Shown: positions 34,101-46,700 of the stretch, in pieces
Position numbering within the stretch: the stretch's first letter is position 1
Layout of the letters: each line of letters opens with the position of its first letter
Source of the DNA: Norana najaformis
Lineage: Eukaryota; Annelida; Clitellata; Crassiclitellata; Hormogastridae
NCBI GenBank assembly: GCA_964023275.1
Contig: OZ029929.1
Coordinates: forward strand, 11,163,983 to 11,227,982
Length of the DNA: 64,000 bases
Reading direction: 5' to 3'
Notes under the pieces: model-generated
Databases searched by the model: none
Told to the model about the DNA's origin: nothing
What the model saw: the letters and a program-made list of their open reading frames with translations, nothing else
Position numbers and translations under genes: made by a program

Positions 34101-35699
34101 CTTGACCCTAGGAGACATCTAGCAACCCTGACCCTAGGAGACATCTAGCAACCCTGACCATAGGAGACATCTAGCAACCCTAACCATAGGAGACATCTAG
34201 CAACCCTGACCATAGGAGACATCTAGCAACCCTAACCATAGGAGACATCTAGCAACCTTGACCCTAGGAGACATCTAGCAACCCTGACCATAGGAGACAT
34301 CTAGCAACCCTGACCATAGGAGACATCTAGCAACCTTGACCCTAGGAGACATCTAGCAACCCTGACCATAGGAGACATCTAGCAACCCTGACCATAGGAG
34401 ACATCTAGCAACCTTGACCCTAGGAGACATCTAGCAACCCTGACCCTAGGAGACATCTAGCAACCCTGACCATAGGAGACATCTAGCAACCCTAACCCTA
34501 GGAGACATCTAGCAACCCTGACCCTAGGAGACATCTAGCAACCCTGACTATAGGAGACATCTAGCAACCCTGACCATAGGAGACATCTAGCAACCTTGAC
34601 CCTAGGAGACATCTAGCAACCCTGACCCTAGGAGACATCTAGCAACCCTGACCATAGGAGACATCTAGCAACCCTAACCCTAGGAGACATCTAGCAACCC
34701 TGACCCTAGGAGACATCTCGCAACCCTGACCCTAGGAGACATCTAGCAACCCTGACCCTAGGAGACATCTAGCAACCCTGACCATAGGAGACATCTAGCA
34801 ACCCTAACCCTAGGAGACATCTAGCAACCCTGACCCTAGGAGACATCTAGCAACCCTAACCCTAGGAGACATCTAGCAACCCTGACCATAGGAGACATCT
34901 AGCAACCTTGACCCTAGGAGACATCTAGCAACCCTGACCCTAGGAGACATCTAGCAACCCTGACCATAGGAGACATCTAGCAACCCTAACCATAGGAGAC
35001 ATCTAGCAACCTTGACCCTAGGAGACATCTACATCTAGGAGACATCTAGCAACCTTGACCCTAGGAGACATCTAGCAACCCTGACCATAGGAGACATCTA
35101 GCAACCCTGACCATAGGAGACATCTAGCAACCTTGACCCTAGGAGACATCTAGCAACCCTGACCATAGGAGACATCTAGCAACCCTGACCATAGGAGACA
35201 TCTAGCAACCCTGACCCTAGGAGACATCTAGCAACCCTGACCATAGGAGACATCTAGCAACCCTAACCCTAGGAGACATCTAGCAACCCTGACCCTAGGA
35301 GACATCTAGCAACCCTGACTATAGGAGACATCTAGCAACCCTGACCATAGGAGACATCTAGCAACCTTGACCCTAGGAGACATCTAGCAACCCTGACCAT
35401 AGGAGACATCTAGCAACCCTGACCATAGGAGACATCTAGCAACCCTAACCCTAGGAGACATCTAGCAACCCTGACCCTAGGAAACATCTAGCAACTCTGA
35501 CCCTAGGAGACATCTAGGAGACATCTAGCAACCCTGACCCTAGGAGACATCTAGCAACCCTAACACTAGGAGACATCTAGCAACCCTGACCATAGGAGAC
35601 ATCTAGCAACCCTGACCATAGGAGACATCTAGCAACCCTGACCCTAGGAGACATCTAGCAACCCTGACCCTAGGAAACATCTAGCAACTCTGACCCTGG
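28179..35699 (+). repeat. 26-bp satellite array, about 7.5 kb, with higher-order structure
   Basis: About 289 tandem copies of a 26-base unit: constant part AGGAGACATCTAGCAACC plus an 8-base variable part following YTRACCMT (for example CTGACCAT, TTGACCCT, CTAACCCT). A 17-base short unit (AGGAGACATCTACATCT) recurs at about 28431, 29046, 30285, 30900, 31671, 32910, 33525 and 35024. Distances are 615, 1239, 615, 771, 1239, 615 and 1499, each an exact multiple of 26 plus 17. A second marker (TCTCGC instead of TCTAGC) and a third (TTGAACCT at 28462, 30316, 32941) show the same periods. Units diverge at both edges. No open frame crosses the array. Confidence 0.98.
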
Positions 35700-35847
35700 A
35701 ATTAGGTATGTAAAAATTATTCAAATGCAGCAACATGGTCAGACAAAGACATTTTCAGCGGGCAGTGAACGAATTCCAAGGTCCTAGGCCATTGCAATAC
35801 TTGCCGTTGCCTTCTTTGTTTAAGGGGATACCATAATCTACACTTGG

Positions 35848-35990
35848 TGACAGAGGCAGGTGTGCGTAAACAACTTGTTCGGGGTCGTTAAACTCGTTAC
35901 ACGGATTCCGTTTAGAAGACTCGAACCCACAATCGTTCGATTACAGCCTAGGCCTGCTTCCCATAGACCACCTCTTAAAATGCGCTATGT
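35848..35990 (-). repeat. tRNA-derived SINE head, diverged copy
   Basis: On the - strand: GGTGGTCTATGGGAAGCAGG then GTGGGTTCGAGTC, resembling A and B boxes, followed by the same GTTTACGCACACCTGCCTCT as the other two copies. It abuts GCGCTATGTAAATCTTC, a SINE-type tail, on the other side. Confidence 0.6.
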
Positions 35991-36093
35991 AAATCTTCAC
36001 ATACATATATACATACATACATACATTAACACATACATACATTCATACATACCGTGTCGCATCAGTGGTTCAGCGACTTCAGCATAGAAGGGG

Positions 36094-36262
36094 TAAAGTG
36101 TAAATGTACACGTTTTTCCACAGCGACCGTATGGCCTTGACCCTTGACCCTGCTCATTTTTCAGTGAATTTATAAGGTGAAAATTAGCTGCCCGCTGTAA
36201 TGGGTGCCACGCCATTTAAGATCCCCACGTACGAACCGTGCTAGATCGAGATTCAAATCTCT
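36094..36262 (-). repeat. SINE family B copy
   Basis: Reverse complement shows the AGATTTGAATCTCG head remnant, ACGGTTCGTACGTGGGGATC and the CTGTGGAAAAACGTGTACA 3' end. A short (ACAT)n run precedes it. Confidence 0.75.
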
Positions 36263-36584
36263 TAAATGATCCACGACCGGTATGGGAACCGGTATATTTA
36301 CGCCCAGAGGCCCCTAGATGAATACGCTTTAACAAATAATTCTATCTAATGAGGCCAACATATCAAACCAACGCCTCCGCCTCTAAGGAATTTTGTTGAT
36401 GTAAACGAGTGTAATAAACCTTAAGGCGACTGACAGCTTTATTTTCTTCTTTGAAGAATGCATTCATACGTAGAGCTTTTCAATAGTAAGAAACAAACAA
36501 TTTTTGAACCACTTTGAACCCTCGTTTAGATTAGGCGCTGCAGACATCTCGAGTTTACTATTACGACTGTGTTATTAGGCGCTG

Positions 36585-36812
36585 GCTAATGGTTACAATG
36601 CTGGATAGTCAGTCCAGGAGTCAGAGATTCGGTTCCCAGCCAATCAAGACGACGATTTCTCCGAACTGTTTTTGCAATATCTATGCAGCTTGGAAATTTC
36701 CTGCACTAGTGCACTCTAGCGAACTTGGTTATAAGCTATAAACAACAGATGAAAACTCGAATAAAAGAAAGGTCGAAGACTGGCCACCTGCCCTCGTATG
36801 TTTAAAAAATGA
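36585..36812 (+). repeat. SINE family D copy
   Basis: tRNA-like head TGGCTAATGGTTACAATGC with B-box-like GAGATTCGGTTCCC, and a 3' part with GACTGGCCACCTGCCCT as at 24580. Confidence 0.6.
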
Positions 36813-38249
36813 ATTTGCTTACACATGGTAAACTAGGATGCATTTCGGTTTAACAATTATTTACGTTGCGTTAATTACGTACTTCTATTACAAGGCATAT
36901 GAGGTAAAGCTCTTTAGACAGGGGCAGTTCTTACCAACCATCCAGATCTTTACGATCAGCTGCAGAAAGCCGTTTATCTCTCTTTAGCATCAGCTAGGCC
37001 CAGCCTGAATTTCTCTAGGCGAATTCAGCGATTCTGCACCAGCTATCTGGAATAGACACATTGTTTACATTGCTCACAACAATATGTCGCTAGACACATT
37101 CATAACGACCTATTTGTACCGTCTTGTTTTTGTTGCCTGACCGTCGTGACCCACCCGCGCCTACGATTCCACGCTCATCTGATGGACATGTGCGTGTCAA
37201 CAAATGCATTACTTACTTACTTGGTGGTCTTGTTGTCACGTGATACACATAAACTTATGACGTAAGGGTTCATTGCCATGCGGATCCGCGTAGGTGAAAA
37301 AGTCCGAAGAAGTTAAATGTCGCTTGTCGTTGTAAGCGGGGATGGCTGTTATGTTTCACGCTACGGTAAGGGTATGCCGACTCATTTTTGCAAATCCTGT
37401 TACCGGTAATTATACCATCGGCTGTTCTTTAATCGAATGTGCGTCTATGTCGCCCAAATGTTCCGTTTCGGGGCGGTTTTCTTATCCGAACTTCCTTCGT
37501 GTTTGACTTGGTTTGACCCGCTAAGGGCTAAGTTCACGTTAGACAGATAGGGATATCATGGCTGCCCCTTGCCCTCCCGATGGAACATATAACTGAAACA
37601 GACAGGAGTTCGGTCTTTCTTTCGGGTGAAATCGTATCGACTGTGGTAGAAAGCTGCCATAACCTAACAGTTGGAACAAGTTGCGTCTTGTATAAGCAAT
37701 TAAATTAGAAAACTGATTAACGACGCAAGTTGGCCGCTGTGTCACGTATCACGTTTTGAAAGGTCTGCTGTAATATCCATTTACATTTCCGTGATGTGGA
37801 TATGCATTACGGTTTTGTAGATGTGTAGCTGTGTAGATAAATTTTATAGGCATTTGCTTTCGTAATTTCCAGATCACTGACATCGCTGCGAACTGAGGGA
37901 GTTTCTATCTCGGGCATTTGGATTTCTTAGCTGTAAGTCGTTATTTTTTCTAATGTAATGAGTTCTGTAGTGTCGTGAACAATTGTTCACATGTGTGTGG
38001 CTAAAACAAATTACCAGTTTCTTGGGATGTCCTGGATTTGATCCCCGAATGCAGAAGTGGAATGCAACAGGGTTAATGAATCATGCTGTGTAGAAAAATT
38101 AAACAAATCCAAAGTATTGTGTTAGTTTCTCCTCTCTTTCTCACAGTATTTGTCCTGCCATGATGCCCTGTCATGCTTCTTTCTCTGCCTTGCTTTCATT
38201 GTCCCCGTTTCCTCCTTCCTTCCTGTTCTGGATCACCCCCTCTTTTCCG
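36813..38249. other. No coding exon recognised; possible 5' non-coding exon
   Basis: No family similarity in any frame. Around 37340-37375 a sequence ending CACGCTACG before GTAAGGG has the look of a splice donor and could close a 5' non-coding exon of the downstream phosphatase gene; this is a guess. Confidence 0.25.
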
Positions 38250-38462
38250 CTAAGGCGCCTCTGTGGGTGAGGATGCTGGTTCGCATTCTGATCATGGCTA
38301 ATCTTAGAGGTTCGAATCTCATGCTAGCACAGTTTGTGCACAGGGACGTTAAATGGCATGGCCCTCATTCAAAGAGGCAGTGATGGTGAAGGATCTCAGC
38401 TGATAAATTCATTGAAAAATGAGCAGGGTCAAGGCCATGAGGTCACTGTAGAAAACCGTGTA
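38250..38462 (+). repeat. SINE family B copy with tRNA-like head
   Basis: The fullest copy: CGCCTCTGTGGGTGAGGATG, a B-box-like GAGGTTCGAATCTC at 38308-38321, then the core and the CACTGTAGAAAACCGTGTAC end. 38463-39120 after it holds no recognisable gene. Confidence 0.8.
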
Positions 38463-39135
38463 CAGTTTGCTTTCATTTTCCTCTACATACATTCCTCCAG
38501 CGTTTATGACATGTATCGCTTCCGCTGCACCATTTTCATTGATGCCTGCTTTCCTTCGTTACCTTTGTACCTCTGTTTTCCCCCTTTTTCCACCTAGTAA
38601 CCCTCCATCTGTCTCTCTCAGTCTTTCTATGTGAATTTTTTCCCTCTACATTTTGTCAGTCCAGTCTCCACCAGTCTACCCATCTTTTTCATTCATCAGT
38701 TGTGGTGATTGTGGTCAGGCATTTGTATAGCACCGCTTCAAGGAAATTCTTCATAGGCACTGATAACAATCTATACTGTAGTTCATACATCCTATATCCA
38801 CCCCCATCCTTTATCCAACTATCCGTCCATACATCCATTCATACATCCATTAAACCATCCATCCGTCCATTCATTTATCCTAAAAGGATTCTGTCTGCAC
38901 AGACCTTTTTTCAAACTATTACTTCCTGATGCGTCAGTGACCTATTACTGCTCAATACCAACACATGAATTTATAGAAGTTTATAGTAACTTATCAAACT
39001 ACACACTCGCTGTGATATAAAACCCGGACGCTTGTCTGACCTACATTCATTTTGATAAGACAATTTTTTTATTGCAAATGAGTGAAAGTAAACAATTTGA
39101 GCACTTGGTGGTACCAGAGATTTTAATCTCGAGCG

Positions 39136-39252
39136 GGTAATCTCGGGCTAGCACGGGCCGTGCACTGGGACCTTACATGGCGTGTAGCGGTGGTGAAGGA
39201 TCTCACCCGATAGGGTCGAGGCCATACGGTCGCTATAGAAAACCGTGTACAA
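39136..39252 (+). repeat. SINE family B copy, internally deleted
   Basis: GCTAGCACGGGCCGTGCACT to CGCTATAGAAAACCGTGTAC, missing the CCCATTCAAACGGGC segment, as does the copy at 24078. Confidence 0.75.
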
Positions 39253-39289
39253 TTTATAGTTTTATCAGACATATGTATGTATGTATCTC

Positions 39290-39590
39290 TAAATTTGTAA
39301 AGCGCCTTTTAAGTAACTCACAAAGGCGCGGCAGCACGGCTACCTAACGGTCTCTAAATAGGAACGTCTTGAGACGGGCAGAAAATGTTTCTTGAGCTGT
39401 TGAACAGGCAAGGGATTTGATGTCTGGTGGAAGAGTGTTCCAGAGAGACGGCCCCACAGTGGAGAAGGCGCGGCCAGCCCGAGCAGACGTACGAGAACGC
39501 GGTACAATGAGTTGACCATGTGTCGCCGATCGTAGTCTCTTGTTACATTCTGTCTGAGATGGTATGAGTGTGGAAAGCAAGAGATGTAGT
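39290..39590 (-). pseudogene. LINE 3' end: reverse transcriptase C-terminus plus tail
   Basis: The - strand encodes RLRSATHGQLIVPRSRTSAR, then AFSTVGPSLWNTLPPDIKS and FSARLKTFLF, the hallmark C-terminus of CR1/L2/jockey-type non-LTR elements. The stop codon is followed by about 55 bases and the tail AAAGGCGCTTTACAAAT with an (ATAC)n run. 5' truncated. Confidence 0.85.
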
Positions 39591-39599
39591 TTGAGATTT

Positions 39600-41650
39600 A
39601 AGACACGTAATTGGATTGGCTAAGACGTCACACTTGAGCTATATTTAAAAACCGTGAAATTTAATCGGCGATCAGTGTTACAATTTAAATAGCTGTGTGC
39701 ATGGGAGCGAACTTCCCCTCCCCTTGAGTTGAAGCGCTGACGAAATACTTGCGGTGAACGTGTATGAACATGTACCCTATTAGAGACATTAGTTTCTAAT
39801 ATTTCGTTTTCCATGGTATGAAGCAAAACATGCCTTTATTGTGGCTGGTTTGGTTATTGGCGCAAATTGTCTAACAGGTCGTTACAGTCCACTCTTACCG
39901 TCCGTCACTTTGGTGTTCTAGTATTCAATACCGAATTGACTGGCAGGTTGTGTGGGCTGGTGTGAGGTGTGTACTTCTTTTAGACAGTTTGTGCTTGTGT
40001 CTCACTAGTGGCAGGCGTTACGCTTTGTCGAAATTGCGCGGATTCCGAGACGTTGACCCCCCACCCCGAGATAATGGCAGTCGCAGTTTGGGGGCCTCGT
40101 AGGCTTCTAAACTTTGCTTTGTAGTGTGTGCTCTGCAGCCTATTTATTATACGTGTGCTGTTGAATTGGCTGGTGATGAAAAGTGGCTAGGATCAGGAGG
40201 AGGAGGAGAAGAAGAAGGAGGAGGAGGAAGAGCAGAAGAAGGAGATGTGGAGTGTGTATCTTAGTGTGTCATTTCCCACGGACTGTTGCGCAAGACGGCT
40301 TTTGTGCGCAGAACAGTAACAGAAGTGGACTACGTATGTTGGAGAGGATTCTGAAGAATGACAGTGACTCATTGAGGCAAAGAGTAGGGCAGACAGACGT
40401 GACCAGACACGGAGACACTGAGACAGGCAAGAGAGAGAGAGAGAGAGAGACACACACACACATATAGACAGACAGGCTTGGCGTCGGTGACCTTGCTCCA
40501 CTTTGAGACTCAGTCAGTTGGTCGGGGTGGGATAGTCGTGAGGTTTCTTGTGCCCAAAAGCTCTCGTGGTTGTTCGCGGTAAGCTGCTGACAGGTGTGTA
40601 ATTCCCAAGTCTTTTCGTTCTACTTGTGGGATTACCCATTGTCGATAAACAGTGAACGTGGTACATGTTTGGATCGTTTAAAAAGGCTTGTATAGTATAT
40701 GAGAAGGTGTTTATCACCCTGAATGTCTTGGTCGTTAAAAGGGATAACCGACCCAAAGGGTTTGGGTTAGGTTGGGGTTTCTGTCTAAAGCTTGACTCTA
40801 TGTGGCAATGACTTTGTATCATTTGTAATGTATTTCTGTAACTACTGCTGTAACTAATAACTTTAAAAAAAAAGTAACGCGCAGCAGTAATGGATTACTT
40901 TAACGAGGTAATAATAATGCAGAAAATTAGTTACTTTGCATTACTTTGAAATTCTGAAATTTTGAAATTAGTTTGCATCAAATAAATTGCGCTTCAACTA
41001 TTGTTCGTAGTGCGAGCTTAGTTCAAGAAATGCTTTCGGTATTTGACACCTGAAAGAATTCGTCAAATTACTGAGCCAAACTGACAGAATGTGTTGCTAA
41101 AATTTAAACTTTGCTTGCTTTTGTGAAAAGTTCTTAGTATGGCTATCAACTGAACACAAAGTTTGAAAGAGGAAGTTGAGTACATGTGTACATCAGAACA
41201 TTAAACTTTGAACTTTGAACACTTTTATGTTCTCAGGCTGAATGAAAATATACCTAAAGCACAAAGTCTAGTTTCTCTTTATCTTTCTCATGAATTGCAT
41301 TGGTCCATTTTTGCAACTTACATTGTATTTTCAAATTAACACTGATATAGTATATCTGATTGATGGTGACCTGCCATTTATACCCAAAGTAGTGCTTTGC
41401 ACTAGGTTTTATAGGAAAAATGGTGGCTTCTTTATAACAGGTATAACTTTAGGTAATTCTCTGTTTTAACTGTTTCTGTTAATGGCTGAACCTATTACAT
41501 AAAAATAAAATTTAATAAAAGGACATACTTTATGACTCATCATCGTCATCAATTCCTGTTGCCAACCGTTTGGCAGCAATGGTGTGAATAAATGATTTAT
41601 TATTTCATTAATTCAGACATTTGTCAAATGAAGTGCTGTCCTTATGTTCA
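39600..41650. other. No gene recognised; simple repeats
   Basis: GAA/GGA-rich stretch at 40195-40245 and (GA)n(CA)n at 40430-40463. Short frames overlapping them are artefacts. Otherwise AT-rich unique-looking sequence. Confidence 0.4.
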
Positions 41651-41654
41651 CTCT

Positions 41655-42112
41655 AACTCTTGAAAAGAAAAGAATGGTAAAATATCTCATATGGAGTGTA
41701 ACACTGTATGGTTCTGAGACATGGACTATTGGAAAGGCGGAAATAGAGAAACTTGAGGCATTTGGAATGTGGATTATGTAGAAGACTGGCCAAAATCAGT
41801 TGGAAAGATTATAAAACCAATGAGGAGGTGTTGCACTTGGTACAAGAAGAAAGGACACTGGTCAATACAATAAGGAGGAGACAAATGAACTGGATTGGTC
41901 ACATACTGCGTGGAAATTCTCTCCTGAGGACAGTGAGTGAAGGAAGAATAAAAGGAAAGAAGGTTCCAGGAAGACCAAGAAATATGCTGTTGGACTGGAT
42001 GATGGACAAAGAAAGAAAACGGGGCTACAAAGATGTTAAAGAAAGGGCACAGAACAGAGAAGAGTGGCGTTGTTGGACTCGTGGACCTGACTAACGGCAG
42101 AACACTGAAGAA
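41655..42112 (+). pseudogene. LINE reverse transcriptase C-terminal remnant
   Basis: Encodes LYGSETWTIGKAEIEKLEAF, then [32 protein letters not shown] and [16 protein letters not shown], the end of a non-LTR polymerase. The frame shifts near 41770-41780, so it is dead. It ends with (GAA)n at 42105. A second copy lies in the phosphatase gene intron 2. Confidence 0.85.
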
Positions 42113-43704
42113 GAAGAAGAACTCTTGTTATGTTGTCGTTTATATTGTCTATACGGCATAGTCCACATGGTCCTGCTTGCTTCTCTTTCATTCGCATCTT
42201 GTGTGTAATGCCTTGTGTGAGATTCAGTCAGTTGGCTTTTTTCCATGTGGGAAACTAAAACAGGAAACCCAAAAAGTCATCAGAAACAGGAGAAACAAAA
42301 GAAAAGTCATAGAAAATCCTGCTGACAAAATAAGGTTGTCGAAACGGTGAAGTACAGTCTTACTTGGCCCTCCTTCTCGGTTTTTAAAGGAGGAGAGATG
42401 CCAAGAAAGACTGAGGAATGTCCTCTTCCACTTTACTTCATCGTTGTGGAATTGAGTGAAAGTAATTGTAATGAGTCCTGACTGGCAGACTCAGTGAAGA
42501 CGACCTTCTAGTAATTAATTATCCGTCATAAATCATGAAACTAATAAATACAAGTCAGAAGTGGGCTTTATGACCAGTCGAGTTCAGAGCTGCTATTTAA
42601 TATTCAGAGTCTGTAAGATACTCAGTACCCTTGGTTACAGTGTTGGCGTGGCTACAGCTTACAGTCCGTTTGGTGTTTTGTTAGTCTCTGCGTTCGGTAC
42701 GGATTTCCATAAACTGCTCTCCTGCTGTGTTGATTACAAAGTTCATTTCTGGCAGGAAGGTTAAGGTACTCGGTGGCTTGAAATGGCACTGAGAGTTTAC
42801 CTGTTGGCATGGAAACTGGAATCGATTTCGAAGCACCTGTGATGGGAAGGGTTACTGCCATTATAAGACGTAAATTTTAACACATTGATCCATCGTAGAA
42901 TAGCTTTCAAAATGGGGGTTAATTTCTAAACTGTGTGGATGGCATGGTTTTTATGCTGTGTGGGTAGCACGGCTCAGTACCTACTTGACCCTTGATACAC
43001 TGAAGTCAAATTCTCACCAACATCTTGCCACACATCTGCGTTGCTGTTGATTATGCTAAAGTGTTGTAGTGACATTTTGTTATTGTTTATCTTTAGGTTG
43101 TGACGTGTTTGGAATTGTGCGCAGAGTGAAACCTACGACACATCTTTGACTGACAAAGACAATTTGTTGGAAATAAAAATGTAGATCTTAGAGCTCCCCT
43201 GTCGATCCTTTCGTACTCGCATTTGGACTTGGCAAGCTTCGAAGTAAAGGTCATTTGAAAATTATTTATTATTATTGGTGTCTAGCATGTGACTTACTGG
43301 CTGCAACCAGATTTGTTTCCAATGCCAGTTCACAACCCTTACTTATCACAGTTGTCTTGTTGTGCTGCTAGCATTTCAAAATAGGACCCTTTATCTGTGA
43401 TTGCCATCGTTTGGCAGCTGCACCATATCTTGGCACCAGTGCCTCAGCTCAGTGCCATATCAGAGTGCCAGTTTAAAGACTGTGTCAAACATCGGCGTCA
43501 TCTAGGCACCGTCTATCCGTGCCAGTGCGACGTCTTGTGCATATCTGTTCTTTTCTAAAGTGTTGGTGGTGCCAGTCAGTACCAGCACCTTGTATTCACA
43601 GTAAATATTACTGAAACGTGTTGGCAAGGCGTGTCCGTTGTCGTTTCGCGCATGACCGACGAAGTTCAGCAGTCGAGAACCAAGAAGGAGGCCGTTCCTG
43701 CAAG
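42113..43704. other. Upstream region of the PRL phosphatase gene
   Basis: No coding exon recognised. It should include the proximal promoter or last 5' UTR of the phosphatase gene. Between 43420 and 43600 the words GTGCCAGT/GGCACC recur several times, without a clear unit. Confidence 0.35.
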
Positions 43705-46700
43705 ATGTCGGTGCCAAAGGTGAAGGTCAACGCATCCGGGTCAGACGGAAAGTTCCGGAAGCCAGAACCAGCCGAGATCATTCACAAGAACATGCGGTTC
43801 CTCATCACGTATCGGCCGACTGATGCTACAATGGACAAGTTCATCGAGGTCTGAGTCATGGCTCCATCGTTTCTTTGCCACCTTGTAATGTAACATCTGA
43901 CAAAGTAGGTGAAGTGGTAAAGTAAGATGACTGCTAGTTTTGCGTCCTTTGTGCAGTTGAAGGATTCAAAGCACAAAGGTTGTAATTGTAATTGTAATTT
44001 GAGATTTATAAAGCGCCTCTTAGAGGATAAACTCAACAGAGGTGCTTCCGACCCGAAAAAGTAAAATCACTGTTGAACAGTACAGTCTTCAGGCGCCTGC
44101 GGAACACCGAGAGGGGGAGAGAAAGGAGCTCATGTCGCAGTACTCGAGGGAGACGATTCCAGGTTGCCTTGAGGTTTCAAAAGTAATGTTTGGCATAAGA
44201 AACACATGGTTAAAGTGTTAATAGACATTTTTTATACAACCTTAGCGTCGAGTTAATGTCTGGTTTATCCATAGTCGAGTGGTGCTGAAGAAGCTCCAAA
44301 GGTGACACTGCCTAAGTGTGTGTTGAATTGTTGTTTCCGATCAGGAACTGAAGCGACACAACGTGAAGGACGTTGTTTGTGTCTGCGAGCGAACGTACGA
44401 CAAAAAGAAACTCTGTGATGAAGGAATTCAAGTCGTTGTACGTACGTCGTGGATTTGTCGTTCTTCGTATCGTTTGATTCATTTTAGCTTTGATAGATAA
44501 CGTATATTAGTGTTGCTGTCATATGCATTTCGGCATCAATCGATACCTTGCTCAGTCTGCCTGTACAGCGCTTGTGAATAAGCTGGTACCCTGCACTTTG
44601 CTTTTACATAGCACTTAAGAATTTGTTTACTTTACGATATAATTATGAGACGTGGACTGTTGGAAGGGCAGAGACTGAAAGACTTGAGGCATTTGAAATG
44701 TGGATATGGAGAAGACTGGCTAAAGTCAGCTGGAAGGAATATAAAACAAATGAGGAAGTGTTGCACTTGGTAAAGGAAGAAAGAACACTGGTCACTGGAT
44801 TGGTCACTTACTACATGGAAGTTCTCTCACAGTGATTGAAGGAAGAACTGTGGGGAAGAAAGTTCCAGAACAACCAAGGAATATGCTGTTGGACTGGATG
44901 ATGGATAAGGGAAGAAGACAGGGCTACAAAAAAGTTAAGAAAAGGACTCTGAACAGAGAAGAGTGGTGTTGTTGGATTCCTGGACCTGCCTAAAGGCAGT
45001 ACACGGAAGAAGATAATTACAATATATGACTACAATTTATGTTACGATTACAATTTACAGTACATTTGCCTATCTTTGGCAAGATTCTTAAAACTTGGCC
45101 TAATGGGATGAGCCCATAACCAAGGAGCCATAGCTGAAATAGCTGTCTGCAGAGCTTTTGAGACAGCTACCAACAGGTGCTTTGCAAATGTCAGCTACAC
45201 GCATCCATACTTTTACTGATATACTAGTGTCTGACCTTTGACTCGGTTTAATATTCTGACGGATTTGGTATGTGGTTGACCTTTGACTCGGTTTAGTATT
45301 CTGACGGATTTGGTACTTGGTGGTACCTTCAGTTCTGTAGTTTGAGCCACCTTTCTGGATGTCTTTTCAGCCAAACCCCAGTGTGTATGTATTTGAGTAT
45401 GTACCTTACTATTTATATAGCACCTTCAATAAAGAACCTCATAAGTTTTATGTTGCAGTTTTGCTGACAGTAGCAACGACCGTTGATTGATGCCTCGTGT
45501 AATATTACAACGCAGCTGGTGATGATTAGATAAAATGGATTAGCGTCTCAGTTCGTTAAATAAGATGGTGAGAATGTTATTGGCTGTTACCAATATCAGG
45601 TATTTATTTATTGTGATGCTGGGTATTAATCAGTAGAGATACTCTACCTTTTCTTTTTCAGATATTAGCTTACCAGCGTTACCTTACTGCCTGGCTGTGT
45701 CTCGTCTTACCAGACATTGTTGTCATTTGGTGTAGGACTTGGAGTTTGAGGATGGCATGCCCCCATCCGTTGAAATCGTGGATGAGTGGTTCAACTTGCT
45801 GAAGACACGCTTCATTGACGACCCATCAGCCTGCATTGCCGTTCATTGCGTCTCGGGACTTGGGAGGTCCACCCTCTTCTTCTTTGTTAAGAAGCAGCCT
45901 AAATTAACTGAAATAATAATAATACGCTCATAAGAAATGTCTATTAATATTATTTATTGGTGTTTCATTAATTGTTATGATTATCATTTCCATTGTGCGT
46001 TATTATGGTGATCATATTAATTATAATATTAATAATAATGTTAATTACAATATTAATTATAACTTGTTTAGAAAATTCATGGTCATCGTAACCGTATTAT
46101 TCACTGTTGTACGTAATACTCGTATTATGCTTAACGTGTCCTATAAAACATCTACCTTGAGGTGTGTCCAATCCAGTGTTGGCAAAACAGTCTTTAATCT
46201 TTGGGAGAAAGTGGCACTGGCCGCTCCTTAAATCATGAAGTACAGATAAAGATGTACACCATTCCAGGCATGTGGTGCCCTAATAGAGCAGCCTGTAATA
46301 GATGTTGCATGGCTGTAGTGTAAACAAAAGGGTTGGGCCGTTCGCCACTACCCGTTAGAACATGGGGAACTTCGTGTTAATTTTTTGCATGCATCTCAAC
46401 AATGTGACATTGTGTTTTTTCAGTGGGAGCTCAATCTGGGCTAGCATAGTCTGTACACGGGAACCTTAAATGTCGTGGGGCCCATTCAGACAGGCAGCGA
46501 TGGTGAAGGATCTCCCCAGATTAATTCATTGAACAATGATTAAGGTCGAGGCCATACGGTCGCTATAGAAAACATGTACATTTACATAGGAAGGGCCTCC
46601 CTCTCATTCTGCATGTCCTTTTGGCTAATTATGCTACGTACACCTTTCACCAATACTGGAAGGGATGCTGTATAAATGTATGAATGAATGAAAGAGCATG

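Noticed and set aside
28179..35699. CRISPR array or telomere
   Set aside because: The repeats are contiguous 26-base units with no spacers, the genome is eukaryotic, and CCCTAA words occur only in a minority of units.
45867..45933. Read-through of PRL exon 3 as a truncated protein ([12 protein letters not shown] and stop)
   Set aside because: The exon 4 sequence [11 protein letters not shown] continues the family perfectly when spliced at 45866, so the read-through is intron.
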